Source of the DNA: Psophocarpus tetragonolobus
Lineage: Eukaryota > Streptophyta > Magnoliopsida > Fabales > Fabaceae
Reading direction: 5' to 3'
Length of the DNA stretch: 64,000 nucleotides
NCBI GenBank assembly: GCA_037954015.1
Contig: CM075691.1
Coordinates: forward strand, 25,492,861 to 25,556,860
This document shows, in pieces, positions 1 to 11,376 of the stretch; the stretch's first letter is position 1, and every line of letters starts with the position of its first letter. Under the pieces are notes generated by a model. The model had not been told where the DNA came from and did no database searches. It saw only the letters and a program-made list of their open reading frames with translations. Made by a program: the position numbers and the translations under genes.

Positions 1-1070
1 ATATAACGTCTCAACATATTTACAGAGAACAAACAACTCAAAATCAACAACCCATTATCAACAATTCCAAAACAACATATTTCATGTCAATTACACATAA
101 CACCCAATTTCATATAACACTAAAATCAAGCTAAAACTCAATGCAATATTTAGGACCTTAATCAATCACTGGAAATTACCTTCACTTACCATTAAATTAA
201 AGTTTTCTAAATTAAATTCAAGGATCAAGTTTCCTTACCTATTTCTCCTAAGCTAAATTATGGGAAGAAAAGAACCTATAGATGATTTCCAAAATAACTC
301 AATTAAAGAAATCCCTCAAAACCTAACAAAACCCCCCAAAATCAAAGAGAATATAAGAAATTGGGATTCAAGCTTGATTCTCCAAAAAGGGAGATGCATG
401 CAACCTAAAAGAGAAGAAATGGATCCAAAGAAGTAAAATTGAACTTAGAAGAAATAGAAGAAATTCCTTAGCTATCCATAGAGGATTCAGAGGCATGCAA
501 AAAGAGAGAAGAAAAATGGCTCAAGGAATCACAACAATTACTTACCAACTTGAATCCAAGGTCAAGGTGAAGAAAAGTGAGAGAAACCCTCTAGCTTTCT
601 AAGGAGGATCAACTAAGATGCAACAGAGAGAAGAAAAAGATGTAGCGAAAGAAGGAAGGAGGAAGAAAAAGAAGAAAGAAAGGAGAAACAAAAGGTTTAT
701 AAAGGTAGATGAGTGTATTTAGTAATTATGGTTGCTAACTACACTCCATTTTCAACCAAATTCTGTAAAACCAACTCATATACCTCAATTCAAAAGAATA
801 TATGCTTCTTTCAGATCCTAACTTATATAACTCACCCATCCATATTCTATTATTTGTAAATCACTTAAATTCAATCATATTCATAATTAAATAAACACAT
901 TTTGTTTTGCTGGCCAAGTGTCAATTGTTAATGTGTTAGTTTTTGTTAGTGGAGGGATTTGAACCCACGACTCTTCCTCTCCCCTTCTCTCTGCATGTTG
1001 ACTTTGCCACTAGACTAACCTTATAAGTCCTTAAATAAACACATTTATTATAATAAAACATAGATATAAA
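1..1070. repeat. Dispersed LTR-like repeat family R, copy i (tail)
   Basis: This stretch shares order and wording with 14880-15390 and 42230-42876: a block reading about CTTACCTATTTCTCC, then a purine-rich run of gaagaaag/gagagaa stretches, then a line like 'tagtaattatggttgctaactacactcc', then an AT-rich tail. It has no coding capacity. The window opens inside it. I read the family as LTR or solo-LTR sequence because copy ii begins with TGTAACATCCC, a common start of plant Ty3/gypsy LTRs; no flanking duplication was found, so that class is inferred. The tail is split by a SINE at 903-1030. Confidence 0.6.
903..1030 (-). mobile_element. tRNA-derived SINE with 16-bp target duplication
   Basis: Read on the - strand the unit has a Pol III box A (TAGTCTAGTGG, complement of about 1008-1018) and a box B (GGTTCAAATCC, complement of about 956-966) with tRNA-like spacing, followed by a non-tRNA body. 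It is flanked by a perfect 16-bp direct repeat, TTAAATAAACACATTT, at 887-902 and 1031-1046, as expected of L1-driven insertion. Related copies lie at 36417-36521 and 48450-48558. It is not a tRNA gene: the cloverleaf outside the two boxes is not maintained. Confidence 0.85.
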
Positions 1071-1198
1071 TACCACAATTAAATATTTCATAATTAATAA
1101 TTAATTACACTTAAATTAAATTTAACTCTCTTTTTTATTTATTTATTTTCACACACTTTTAAAATAACAATCAAAACAGAATTTTACCTTTACAATTT

Positions 1199-1860
1199 CT
1201 AATTTCTAACATATGCAAAGTTCTCTAAAAAAATATGCAAAGTAAAATTTGTATCACTTTATATATTTTTTTAGAAATTAGAGAAATTAAATATAAATAT
1301 AATATTTAAAAGCACTAAAATCAAAATTTTAAATTATTTAGAAGGTACACAAATATATTCTATCCTTTTGTTTTGTCACCTTGTTAACTCTTTAAGGAAT
1401 ACGATAGCATGGTTAACAACAAAAGTAAAGAAAAAAACATGTGCATAAGTCTTGCAATCAATGTGGTCCTACCAAATTATTTTAAATTATACATATTATA
1501 CTAAAATATTATGCATAATATATATTTAATATTATATATATTTTACTAATTATTATTAAAATATAATTGCTACCCAAAAATATTATTATAGTTTTAGCAT
1601 TAATTTTACTTCATAAGAATAATAATAAAATTATAAACATAAAAATTCGGTCAAAATCAAAGTTCTAAATTCAAAATAAATAATATAATATGTGATATAC
1701 CTAAAATATTATAATTTGCACTTTCTAATTTCTAACATATGCAAAGTTCTCTAAAAAAATATGCAAAGTGAAATTTGTATCATATTTTTTAAATTAGATA
1801 AATTAAAGACAAATATATTTTTTAGAAGAATAAAAATCAAAATTTTAAATTATTTCGAAG
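1199..1860. repeat. Direct repeat pair of about 140 bp
   Basis: About 1199-1342 and 1726-1860 are near-identical over long stretches (both contain 'aacatatgcaaagttctc' and 'caaaattttaaattattt'), about 530 bp apart in direct orientation. The spacer is AT-rich and empty of genes. The origin is unknown. The rest of 1047-2190 holds nothing I recognise. Confidence 0.65.
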
Positions 1861-2189
1861 GAATGTATGTATTGAAGTGTGGGATTACTTGTCATTAATT
1901 ATATTTAGAATTTTAAATTATATATATAAATATTATTTTATCTTAATTTTTTTTAACTATGGTTTAGTTTGGGTTGGACCCAAACAAAAATTAATTCAAA
2001 TAAAATTAGTTGGTTTTATTTAAATTGTGAGATTTGTCGAGTCAATCTAGACCAATAAATACTTTTACAAATTGGTATTTAAATTCTTTAAATTATTCAA
2101 GGTTTTTTTCGGGAGTACAACTAAAAAAATCCATTAAATTCAAACTTTTGTATCAATTTCTATAACTATTACTATTAATATTAGTATTA

Positions 2190-2530
2190 GGTAAAACTAT
2201 CTTTTTTAATATATGAATTTTTTAAAATTTATGCATGATTTTGATACATAAAGTTTTTGTTTGCTAGTCAAGGTATACAAATATTTTTTTGCTAACATTT
2301 AGTCTTTCTATTTATGTTAGTCATTAAGTGGTGACATTACAAAAAATATATTAATAAAATAAGGGAAAACTATATTTTTGTATATGAATTTTTTCAAATT
2401 TATGATTTTGATACACAAACTTTTTGTTACTGATCAAGGTATATAAACATTTTTTTTCGTCCAATATCTTAGTTCTTCTGGTTATTTTTGTTTTTAAGTG
2501 AGTATGTGTCACTCCATCCCCACCCCATGT
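2190..2530 (+). repeat. Left arm of a dimeric inverted repeat
   Basis: Two tandem units of about 150-170 bp, at about 2190-2340 and 2361-2520, each run 'gtaaaactat...atgaattttt...gattttgataca...caaggtata' and end in a 'ttaagtg...gtgac' block. Both recur in reverse complement at 4695-4990, so the whole is an inverted repeat with about 2.2 kb between the arms. This may be one non-autonomous element or two oppositely placed copies of a dimeric repeat. A C-rich patch (2510-2560) lies just inside the left arm. Confidence 0.6.
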
Positions 2531-2840
2531 AAATCCCCATCCCCCCTCCCTCACCTAATACCCTTTTTGCCTAGTGCTCCTCTTCCTCCACTTCCTTCAC
2601 CTTTATTTCATAATATTTTTTAGACAACATGTAACGTCTCAAAATTCAAAATACAAATATTCAAATAATCATTCAATTAAAAGAAGATTAGGTTGTCAAA
2701 AAAATATTAAAATAAAGATTCATTGGAATTTAAAAGATTAAGAATCTATAATTATGAAATGATTATTATAGTCTAGATAAAATACTTGTTATATTTGAAT
2801 TGGTGATCCTTAACAATGATATATGTATTTATCATATTTG

Positions 2841-2887
<47 letters not shown>

Positions 2888-4690
2888 AATTCTATAGAAA
2901 ATATATTTGATATAAAATATAATGTAGAATTTAGATAAGATGGTATTATATTTTATTTAGTCATATATACCATATGTAATATAATGAAAAAAATAGATAA
3001 AATAATATATTATATTTCATTAGGTAAAATTAAAAGATTAAATTATGATTTTTAAATGAAAAATTAAGTTAGGTGTTGATAATGCTATTTTTAAAACAAT
3101 AGTAAGATAAGTATCTAGAGTTAAGTAGTTCCTTAAAAAAATTATAGATTAGTTAACTATTCAAAGATGTTGAAAAAAAGGAACGGCAAAACAGACGAAA
3201 CAAATTAAAAAGTTAAGATCTCAGTTCAAGAGGTGAGTATAAGTCTTTGTTCAAAATCATCCATGGTATATAAACTGTTTTAGAAAAATACTTAGGTGAA
3301 CTATTAATCGTAGGTGTTTCTATAATTTTTGGTGACGAAGCTAAATTCTGGTTATGCACGTAATAATGGTGTGATGGTGAATTGGTGTGCGTAACTGCTT
3401 GCCTTATTCCCATAATACTTTCATTCTGGTTGAATTTAATTAACTGATAGTACTTTTAATTTTTACTGCACCCTGAATCTTATTTAACTGTCATAACAAA
3501 TTGAACCCTAAGTGTGTACGTGAGGTATCTTTAAAGTTTGGAATTAAAATCTTTTGGTGTTGAAAGCTTGTGGTAAGGTTTGTGTTAATTAATTTTTGAA
3601 TTAGCCATATCAATTGAATTCAACACGCGGTTGGTGTATGGTATTTTACAAATGTTACTGTGCTCTTAATTGATGTTTATAAATGAAGTGTGTCATTTCG
3701 ATGATTTAATTTTAATATCTTACTCCACGGTACGCCTTAAATTTATACGTTTGGATTATATTAAAGGTAATTAATGTAGTATTTGAATTTGTTTTAAATA
3801 TGTTAATGAATTTGATATAAGATACCTCCATTTAATATGGAGAAAAAGTTTTAGATATCTTTATTTGGGATAGAAAAGATGTTTTAGATACCTTAGTTTA
3901 GGATGAGAAATAATTTTGGATACCTCCATAATAGTGTAGAGAAGGCAATGAGACGTCATTGTATGAAACGTTAGCTCATAAACCTTTTGATGAAACTATT
4001 AAAAAAAACCTGATTCTAGGAACCGAAAAGTGAGAATAAGTGATCATGAGTATCACTATATTTTGTGGATTGTGTATTTGTATGAGGATGTTAAATTGAA
4101 AACTATTTTTATAATGTTATTATTATTGCTAGAAATTATTTGGATTAAATCATAATTTATGTATAAAGAAAAATATTTTTTATTATTGTGTTGGCTAAAA
4201 ACAACACTAATTGGGAACCCCTTTTTTTAACCTATTTTATTCACTGAGATCCGCATCTAATTAAAAGTGTTGTCTTCAAAGTAAGAAGAGGAAAAAACTA
4301 GAGGCTAAGGAGGCGTGAAAACTTAGTTCATAACTTAAATTTTTTTTATTTAGAATGAACATTTTTTTTATTTCAATTATCTTTTACATTCAGTTTAGAA
4401 ACATCTACATTTGAGAATTAAATTTTGTTAGGATAATTATTTTATTCACCTTATTTTAATATTAGGAGATATTTTTGACTTATTATTTCAAAAGTTTGTT
4501 TATTTTCAATAACTCTTTACTTGTTATGCTATGAGTTGTTATTGTAATGAAGAGTGTTACATAACAAATGAAATTGTATTTATCAATTTAAATTTTTATA
4601 CATAATATTTTTCAAATTTTTATTTCATAATATCTTTGTAAACATGTTACTTTTTTTAATTAACTTTAAAATATATTTTTTGAAAATTGT
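2531..4690. other. AT-rich interior between inverted arms, no gene seen
   Basis: This contains a (TA)n microsatellite at about 2842-2885 and otherwise AT-rich sequence with no convincing reading frame. A short recurring phrase ('agatacctcc', 'ggatacctcc', with 'tttagatacc') appears at about 3815-3930. I see no retroelement or transposase domain here. Confidence 0.5.
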
Positions 4691-4694
4691 TACA

Positions 4695-4995
4695 AGATAT
4701 ATATTTTTCTCCAATATTTTCAAACAAAAAAAAAATATTTATATACCTTAACCCGTTAACAAAAAATTGTGCACCAAAACTAAAAATTTGAAAAAATTCA
4801 CATACCAAAAACATAGTTTATCTATAAAATAATAATAAATACAATGATATGTAACTACTTAACAGATAAAATACACGGAAGGACTAAAAGGTTTGATGGA
4901 AAAAAAGGTTTATATAGCTTCATTAATCAACAAAAAATTTATCTATCAAAACTAAATTTAAAAAAATTGATATATCAAAACCATTGTTTAGCCTT
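4695..4995 (-). repeat. Right arm of the dimeric inverted repeat
   Basis: This is the reverse complement of the left arm at 2190-2530. Its two units, about 4714-4830 and 4845-4990, both contain 'atcaaaac/accaaaac' followed by 'ttgaaaaaattcacatacc'-like sequence. The unit order is mirrored relative to the left arm, as expected of one inverted structure. Confidence 0.6.
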
Positions 4996-6118
4996 ATTAT
5001 TATTAATATTGAAAGCGGTTATAAATTGTTTTTAATTAATAAAAGTAAAGTAAAAGTGTCGAGAGAATGATAATGGACAGATAACAAATTAATTGTTCAC
5101 TTTTTAATATCATTATTGATGAAAGGACTAACATGTTTTTCGGTAGCACTTTAGGATACCGATAAAAATATGTCATGCGAGGAAGGTGATTTAGATATGA
5201 AAGTGGATACGAGTATTATATTATCACTCATATATTATATATAATACTAATTAAAATAATTATATTATATAATATTTACATAATTATAATTTTCAGTAAA
5301 AATATTATTAAAATATTATTTACATTATAATTTATAATAAGTAACATAATTATATAAATAAAAAAGATGAATAATATATTTTACGCAAGTTTAATAAAAT
5401 AAAAAAACAATTTACAATAAGATATTAAGTTATTTGTAAACTAAATATTAATAAAATTATAACATTTAGTAATGTTTGTATAAATTAAATTCTAATAATT
5501 TGTTTAATTAGTTATTTTATATTAATTTACATGATGCCCGCTAAAGTTTAGATAAAAAATATAGTTATATATTTATATATTTCAATATTTATTTACATTA
5601 ATATTTTAGCTTATTCATTGCATTATCAAAATCTAATATGTAAAATTCATTATAATAATTAATTTTACAAAATTAAAAACTTATTTTTAGCATACAATTA
5701 AAATAAATATACATATATAAAATGACAAAATTTAATCTTTTTACAAATCAACAATAAATATTATGTTTAATTATACAACTTTAGGGAGTGTAGCTGTAAT
5801 TTGATTTGTGTTTAATATTATCTAATATTTTTTTCATATTTTTTTTATTTATGTGTAAATGCTATTAATTTATTATCTTATACATAAATAAAGTGTGATT
5901 CGCAAATGAAAATAAAAATATATACTATATATGTATCAAGTGGTTACAACGATGAAGATGTGGAGATTAATACTTTACTATCTATCTATTTTGGTTCTTA
6001 ATCAATTAGTTGAAAGTTATAAAATAATAAATAAGAGCATAATTAATTATTAGATCAATAATAATGTATTTAAAATAATTATATCATATTTTAATAAGAT
6101 AAAATTTCTCATATAAAT
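4996..6118. other. AT-rich spacer, no gene seen
   Basis: Extremely AT-rich, with no frame longer than background, no repeat of clear class and no RNA-gene signature. Confidence 0.5.
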
Positions 6119-6345
6119 CGATTATATGTTTAAATTATAAATTATTATAATTACATATTTAAGTTATAAATTTTTATAACTACATATTTAAATTATAAAT
6201 TACTATAATTACATATTTAAATTATAAATTACTATAATTATATATCTAAATTATAAATTTCTATAATTAAATATTTGAATTATAAATTATTATAATTATA
6301 TATTTAAATTTTAATTTTATAATTAAATATTTAAATTTCAAAGTA
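6119..6345. repeat. 29-bp minisatellite, about 7 copies
   Basis: Tandem units of 29 bp close to 'aattacatatttaaattata' plus 'aattactat', with single-base variation between copies. The array ends directly at the start of the Ty3/gypsy coding remnant, so it marks the truncation edge of that element. Confidence 0.8.
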
Positions 6346-7410
6346 CTATAGTATGTGTGCCTAATGATATAGAAATTAAGAAAATAATCTTAGATGAGGC
6401 ACATAAGAGTAAGTTGAGCGTACATCCAGGAACAACAAAAATGTATCAAGAGCTTAAGAAAATGTTTTGGTGGCCCAAGATGAAGAAGGAAGTAGCTCAA
6501 TATGTGGCCATGTGTTTGACTTGTCAGAAGGCTAAGATAGAACATAAAAAACCAGCTGAAATGTTACAATCTTTAGACATACCTAAATGGAAATGGGATA
6601 GTACAACAATGGATTTTGTAGTTGAATTGCTATGAACAATGCACAAATTTAATTCCATATGGATTATCGTGGATAGACTAACAAAATCTACTCACTTTTT
6701 ACCCATTAACATTAGGTGTTCATTAGAAAATCTGACAGACTTATACATAAAAGAAATTGTAAGATTACATGGTGTCTCATATAGCATAATATCTGACAAA
6801 GATCCTAGATTTACTTCCAAATTTTGGGGAAGTTTACATCAAGCCTTAGGAACCAACTTCGTTTTAGCTCACCCTATCATCCTCAAACAGATGGACAGTT
6901 AGAAAGAACCATAAAATCATTAGAGGATTTGTTGAGAGCTTGTGTGCTAGAAGATTCAGGTAGTTGGGATTGATACTTACCTTTGATTGAATTCACTTAC
7001 AACAACAATTTCCATTATAGTATAGGTATGGCACCCTATGAGGCTTTATATGGAAGAAAATGCAGAACACCTCTATGTTGGTTTGAGACTAGGGAAAATT
7101 TGATCTTAGGTCCTGAAATGGTGCAGCAAACCACACAAAATCAAAATGATTCAGGAAAAATTGAGAATGACTCAAAGCAGACATAAAAGTTATGTTGATA
7201 AGAAAAGAAGACCACTTGAGTTCTAAGAAGGTGATCATGTATTCTTGAAAGTTACTCTAAAAACTGGAATTGGTAGGGTAATGAAATCAAAGAAACTCAC
7301 TCCTCGACTTATAGGTCCTTATCAAATTCTTAGAAAGATAGGTCCTATTGCGTATCAAATTTCTTTACCTCCTTTTCTTTCTAATCTTTACAATGTCTTT
7401 CATGTGTCTC

Positions 7411-7441
<31 letters not shown>

Positions 7442-7656
7442 ATCCTTCTCATACAATAACGCCGGATACAGTACAATTAAAGGATAACCTTACATTTGAA
7501 ATAATGCTTATACAGATTGCAGACAAGAGGATTAAACATTTGAGAAACAAACAACTTCCACTGGTAAAAGTTATTTGGGATGATGTTACAGGATATGCTA
7601 CATGGAAATTAAAGGAAAAAGTTAGAGAAAAATATCCTTATCTGTTTAGTCAATAA
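6346..7656 (+). pseudogene. Ty3/gypsy integrase and chromodomain remnant, 5' truncated
   Basis: This is the C-terminal end of a Ty3/gypsy polyprotein. Visible in order: the integrase HHCC zinc-binding region (the CLTCQKAK motif near 6510-6535), the catalytic core with an aspartate in TTMDFV, a second in SDKDPRF, and the glutamate in the HPQTDGQLERT context (about 6873-6912, in a shifted frame). Next come 'GMAPYEALYGRKCRTPLCW', the LTPRLIGPYQIL and VFHVSQL segments, and a chromodomain-like end (PLVKVIWDDVTGYATWKL). Gag, protease and reverse transcriptase are absent. The frame is broken by a stop at 6633-6635, a frameshift before 6873, a stop near 6974 and further shifts after 7180. A (TA)n tract at 7424-7442 has expanded inside the coding region. 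It is inert, and the clade (a chromovirus) is inferred. Confidence 0.85.
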
Positions 7657-7689
7657 AAATTTCGAGGATGAAATTTCTTTCAATAGGGG

Positions 7690-8272
7690 AGTATTAATAT
7701 AAAATAATTATGCTATTTTAAATATCAACTAAAATATTTTAAAATAAACAAATATCTTATTTTTAAACTCTTAATATAATATTATAATATTAAATATAAA
7801 TATTTAATTTGAAATATTTTTAGAATATATGATATAAGTAAAATAATAGAGATAAATTTACAATTTATTTTAACATATATATATATATATATTATTAAAC
7901 TGTTCAATATATATATATATATCCTTAAACATATGTACATAAAAAAAAATTACGCTGAAAAAAAAATATAGGTACGTCAATGTTAAAAAAAGTTACGGTG
8001 AGTCAATATATATAAAAAAAGAGATGATAAGATTGAATAAAACTATCCCTATATAACTAAAGATATTTATAAGTAACTAAAACATTAAACCTAAATTATG
8101 TAATGATGGCAAAAAAAAAAAAATAGTTGAGTACTGTAGCATGAGACTATAAATAAGAGTAGCGTAAGATGAAAGGGCAGAAAGAGATTTTGAGAAGAAA
8201 AGTAGAAGTGGCAGTTATAACATGTGTATTCGGAGAATAAAATTCAAATTCTTGTATTATTCCAATTATGAA
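7690..8272 (+). mobile_element. Probable 3' LTR of the Ty3/gypsy remnant
   Basis: The coding remnant stops at 7656 and is followed by 'tttcgaggatgaaatttctt' and a purine tract (AGGGGAG, about 7684-7690), the usual layout of polypurine tract then 3' LTR. A good TATA box (TATAAATA, 8148-8155) lies about 460 bp into the proposed LTR, with a GA-rich transcribed part after it. The 3' edge is uncertain because no second LTR or target duplication is available for comparison. Confidence 0.55.
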
Positions 8273-8328
8273 GGTAAGGGAGAGGAGATATTTATCGCTT
8301 TTAATTATTATGTTTACTTATTTGTTGT

Positions 8329-8812
8329 TTATTTTATGTTATTTTTAACTATAATTACTTAATGAAGTGTCCCTCTTTCTATTTATTATTTTATGTTATT
8401 TTTAACTATAATTACTTAATGAGGTGTCTCTAACCTCGTTCTATTTATTATTTTATGTTACTTTTAACTATAATTATTTAGTGAAGTTTTCCTAACCTCG
8501 TTTTATTTATTATTTTATGTTACTTTTAACTATAATTATTTAGTGAGGTGTTCCTAACTTCGTTCTATTTATTATTTTATGTTACTTTTAACTATAATTA
8601 TTTATTGAGGTGTTCCTAACCTCGTTCTATTTATTATTTTATGTTACTTTTAACTATAATTACTTAGTAAAGTGTCTCTATCCTCGTTCTATTTATTATT
8701 TTATGTTACTTTTAACTATAATTATTTAGTGAGGTGTCTCTAACCTTGTTTTATTTATTATTTTATGTTACTTTTAACTATAAATATTCATTGACGTGTG
8801 TCTAACCTTGTT
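8329..8812. repeat. 62-bp minisatellite, about 8 copies
   Basis: Units of about 62 bp contain 'ttattttatgttacttttaa', 'ctataattatttagtgagg' and 'tgttcctaacctcgttctat'. Most units contain the small palindrome GAGGT-7 bp-ACCTC, giving an array of regularly spaced short hairpins. It sits at the outer edge of the proposed LTR and could be part of it. Confidence 0.8.
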
Positions 8813-10890
8813 TTAAACATAATGGTTATTTTTATTATTTTGTATATATAAAAATTAATAAAAGTTCTAATCTTTAAATAAAGATTTGAATTAAGTTGTA
8901 GTTGGAGGTTTGACCTTGGAGATTTAAATGAGTTAATATTCAAGGTGACATATCCTTATATTCTTTAAAAATTATGGTAAAGAAGCTCATTTATTCTGAC
9001 TAGTCACTAAAAAAATAATTCAAATTTCTAGAAGAAATATATATATATATATATTATTAAAAACAGATTTATATATATGTGTAATTATTATAAAAAAGTA
9101 TATATATATATATATATAGATAGATAGATATTTATATTTTTTATTTAAATTGTCATTATTTAAATTATCGTTATGTAAAGTATTTACATGATAATTGTTT
9201 TCACTCCTTTATTTTCTTGTCTCTTATAAAAATGGAATTTACAAATTTAAAGGATGAATGCATACAACGCCCAACCCCTTTTACTGCAGTTATTTCGGCT
9301 ACTTTTCCAAGCACCAATTGGATCACCAATATAATTGAGAATTTCGATACATTTAGAGGAACTGGTGTATCAACTTTAATATTTTACTACGACCTAGATG
9401 AACCAATAGTGATTGAGGGACCAATAGTGATTACCTTTTATCTTCCACCGACTAACTATACAAATCCCTTGTTAAATATTTTTCCACCGGTCATGTAAAA
9501 AAATTATAAGTAAAAGGAGAATCGTACATAAATAAAATCTTCCCTATATATATAAATATGTATATAGTAGAAATATATTATATTGTAAATATGACTTGTG
9601 AATATATATAAATATGGCTTGTTTATGATTTTATATTACTTTGTTAAATAAATAATTAAAGAAAAAAATTATTTGTAAAAAAAATTTAGAAAATAAATTA
9701 TTCCTTGTAACTAATAACAGATTTAAATAAAGAAAAAAAAATTCATAAAATTGGGATACATAGAATACCATTACATTAAACCTAACCTGTTTTCTCAACT
9801 ATTTTATACCAACAACTTTTTTATTATACAATTATATTTACTTCTCCTTAAAATATTTTTCATATACATATTTTATCTCTACATTAAGTATAGTACTACA
9901 AGAAAAATGCTAATTATCAAAAGAATTTTACTTACAGATTTAAATTCACTGATAAATTTACATTACTGACAAAATATTACCGACAGATTCAGTATTTATC
10001 AAAAAATCATACTTTCTGATGAAATATAGTATCTGTTGAAAAATAATTATTACCGATAAAATTATATAGATGGAACAAAAGTCGTAGGTAAATTTAATTT
10101 ACTTACAAAATTTATCAATGGATAATCAGTGGGTAATGTTAAAGTTGGACTTTTTGTTTTACTAATATATAATAATACGATATTGTTTTAAAATAAAATG
10201 AATAGACCTTTTACAAGCTAATAATTTTTAAATTATGTGACATAACTTCTACATATAATAGTCAAAATTAGTTGTAAAAAAGTCTCGTATCTTTTGTAAA
10301 AGTTTTATTTTACATTTGTTTTGTATTTGTGTCTTTTAAAAGTACTTGTAGAGAAATTTACTCAAACAAACTATACCTAGAGTTGAAAAATATGACACCT
10401 ACTTATCGGAACAAAGAGGTGAAAATTGATCAAATTGAATCAATTGATTTTTTTTGGATTGCTATTTTTTAAGCTTATTAATTTAATTTGCAATTTAACC
10501 AATGTACGTTTAGTATGTCAAAATTGACCATTTTATGGATTTCATGACTTTTACTAATTTGTTTTCATAATTTAAACTATTTAAAAATAATATGTTTTTA
10601 TTTTATAGTAATATAATACATTTATTGTTATAAAAAATTTCTATTACATATTTTTAATTAGAAAATAAATTTAGATTGTTAATAAATTTGTTGTTAGATA
10701 CATTATTTTAGAATTTGAAAATAATTTAAAATATTGTTTTTATCTAATATAATATTTTGATTATTATTTTTAATATTAAAAGCTTTATAAGTAGGTTAAA
10801 AAAATATTTTACAAGCTTTATAATTACGTCAAAAGTATATTTTTTAATATTAAAAAAATTGTCCATAGATAATTATTGATGGATGTTATC
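8813..10890. other. AT-rich stretch with short TA arrays and one weak ORF
   Basis: TA arrays occur at about 9039-9055 and 9098-9130. An open frame at 9217-9498 (+, 93 codons) has no domain I recognise, and part of it is a small internal duplication (DEPIVIEG / GPIVI); I do not call it a gene. At about 9940-10150 a loose series of 'ttaccgac', 'ttactgac' and 'ttaccgat' words resembles degenerate subterminal repeats of a DNA transposon, but no end was found. There is nothing else. Confidence 0.4.
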
Positions 10891-11040
10891 CAAAAGCCTG
10901 TGCTGATGCCTGATTTGACTATTACAAAACTAAATTTGAGGTCTCTAAGGATTTGAAATCTCCATAAATTGTGTTAAATGTTCAGCATGAAGGCTGAACC
11001 CAAATAAAAAATATTTGTGCTCACAATTTAATAGTTTGTG

Positions 11041-11376
11041 ATGGAGATCCTACAGTAATATGACTAAATAAGAGTATAAAATAAATTGTAAATTTTATCT
11101 TATAAGGTAGATTTGTGAGATTGAGTTAGGTTCAATTTCATCATATCTAATATGGTATTTAAGTTTATCCTAAGTGTTTCTTGTTGTTGAGCCTTATCGT
11201 GTTACTCACTATCGGGTCATTATCGGAGCACTCATAAATGTTAAACTTCATGCTTGAGATATCTAGTCCTCATCGTGATAGGAGTATGTTGGAGATCACA
11301 CATCAATTGTCGTATGACCAAATAAAAGTATATAATAAGATGCAAATCTTCCCTTAAAAGTTGATTTGTAAGGTTT
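11041..11376 (+). repeat. Direct repeat pair, probable LTR-element scraps
   Basis: Two direct copies, about 11041-11150 and 11286-11376, share the order 'gatggagatc/gttggagatc', 'tatgactaaataagagtat' / 'tatgaccaaataaaagtat', then 'aaattttatctta/aaatcttccctta' and 'tagatttgtgag/tgatttgtaagg'. The spacing of about 245 bp is too short for two LTRs of a whole element, so this is more likely a rearranged LTR. The surrounding 11377-13202 has no gene I can support. Confidence 0.5.

Noticed and set aside
903..1030. Possible tRNA gene on the - strand
   Set aside because: Only boxes A and B are kept, the cloverleaf is not, and a 16-bp target duplication marks it as a SINE.
8329..8812. CRISPR-like regular array
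   Set aside because: There are no unique spacers; it is a plain tandem repeat in a plant genome.
9217..9498. 93-codon open frame with no known domain
   Set aside because: It has no recognisable motif, splice context or second copy, and part of it is a local duplication. Kept as a mention only.
9940..10150. Possible CACTA subterminal repeats (ttaccgac words)
   Set aside because: Too degenerate, and neither a CACTA terminus nor a three-base duplication was found.
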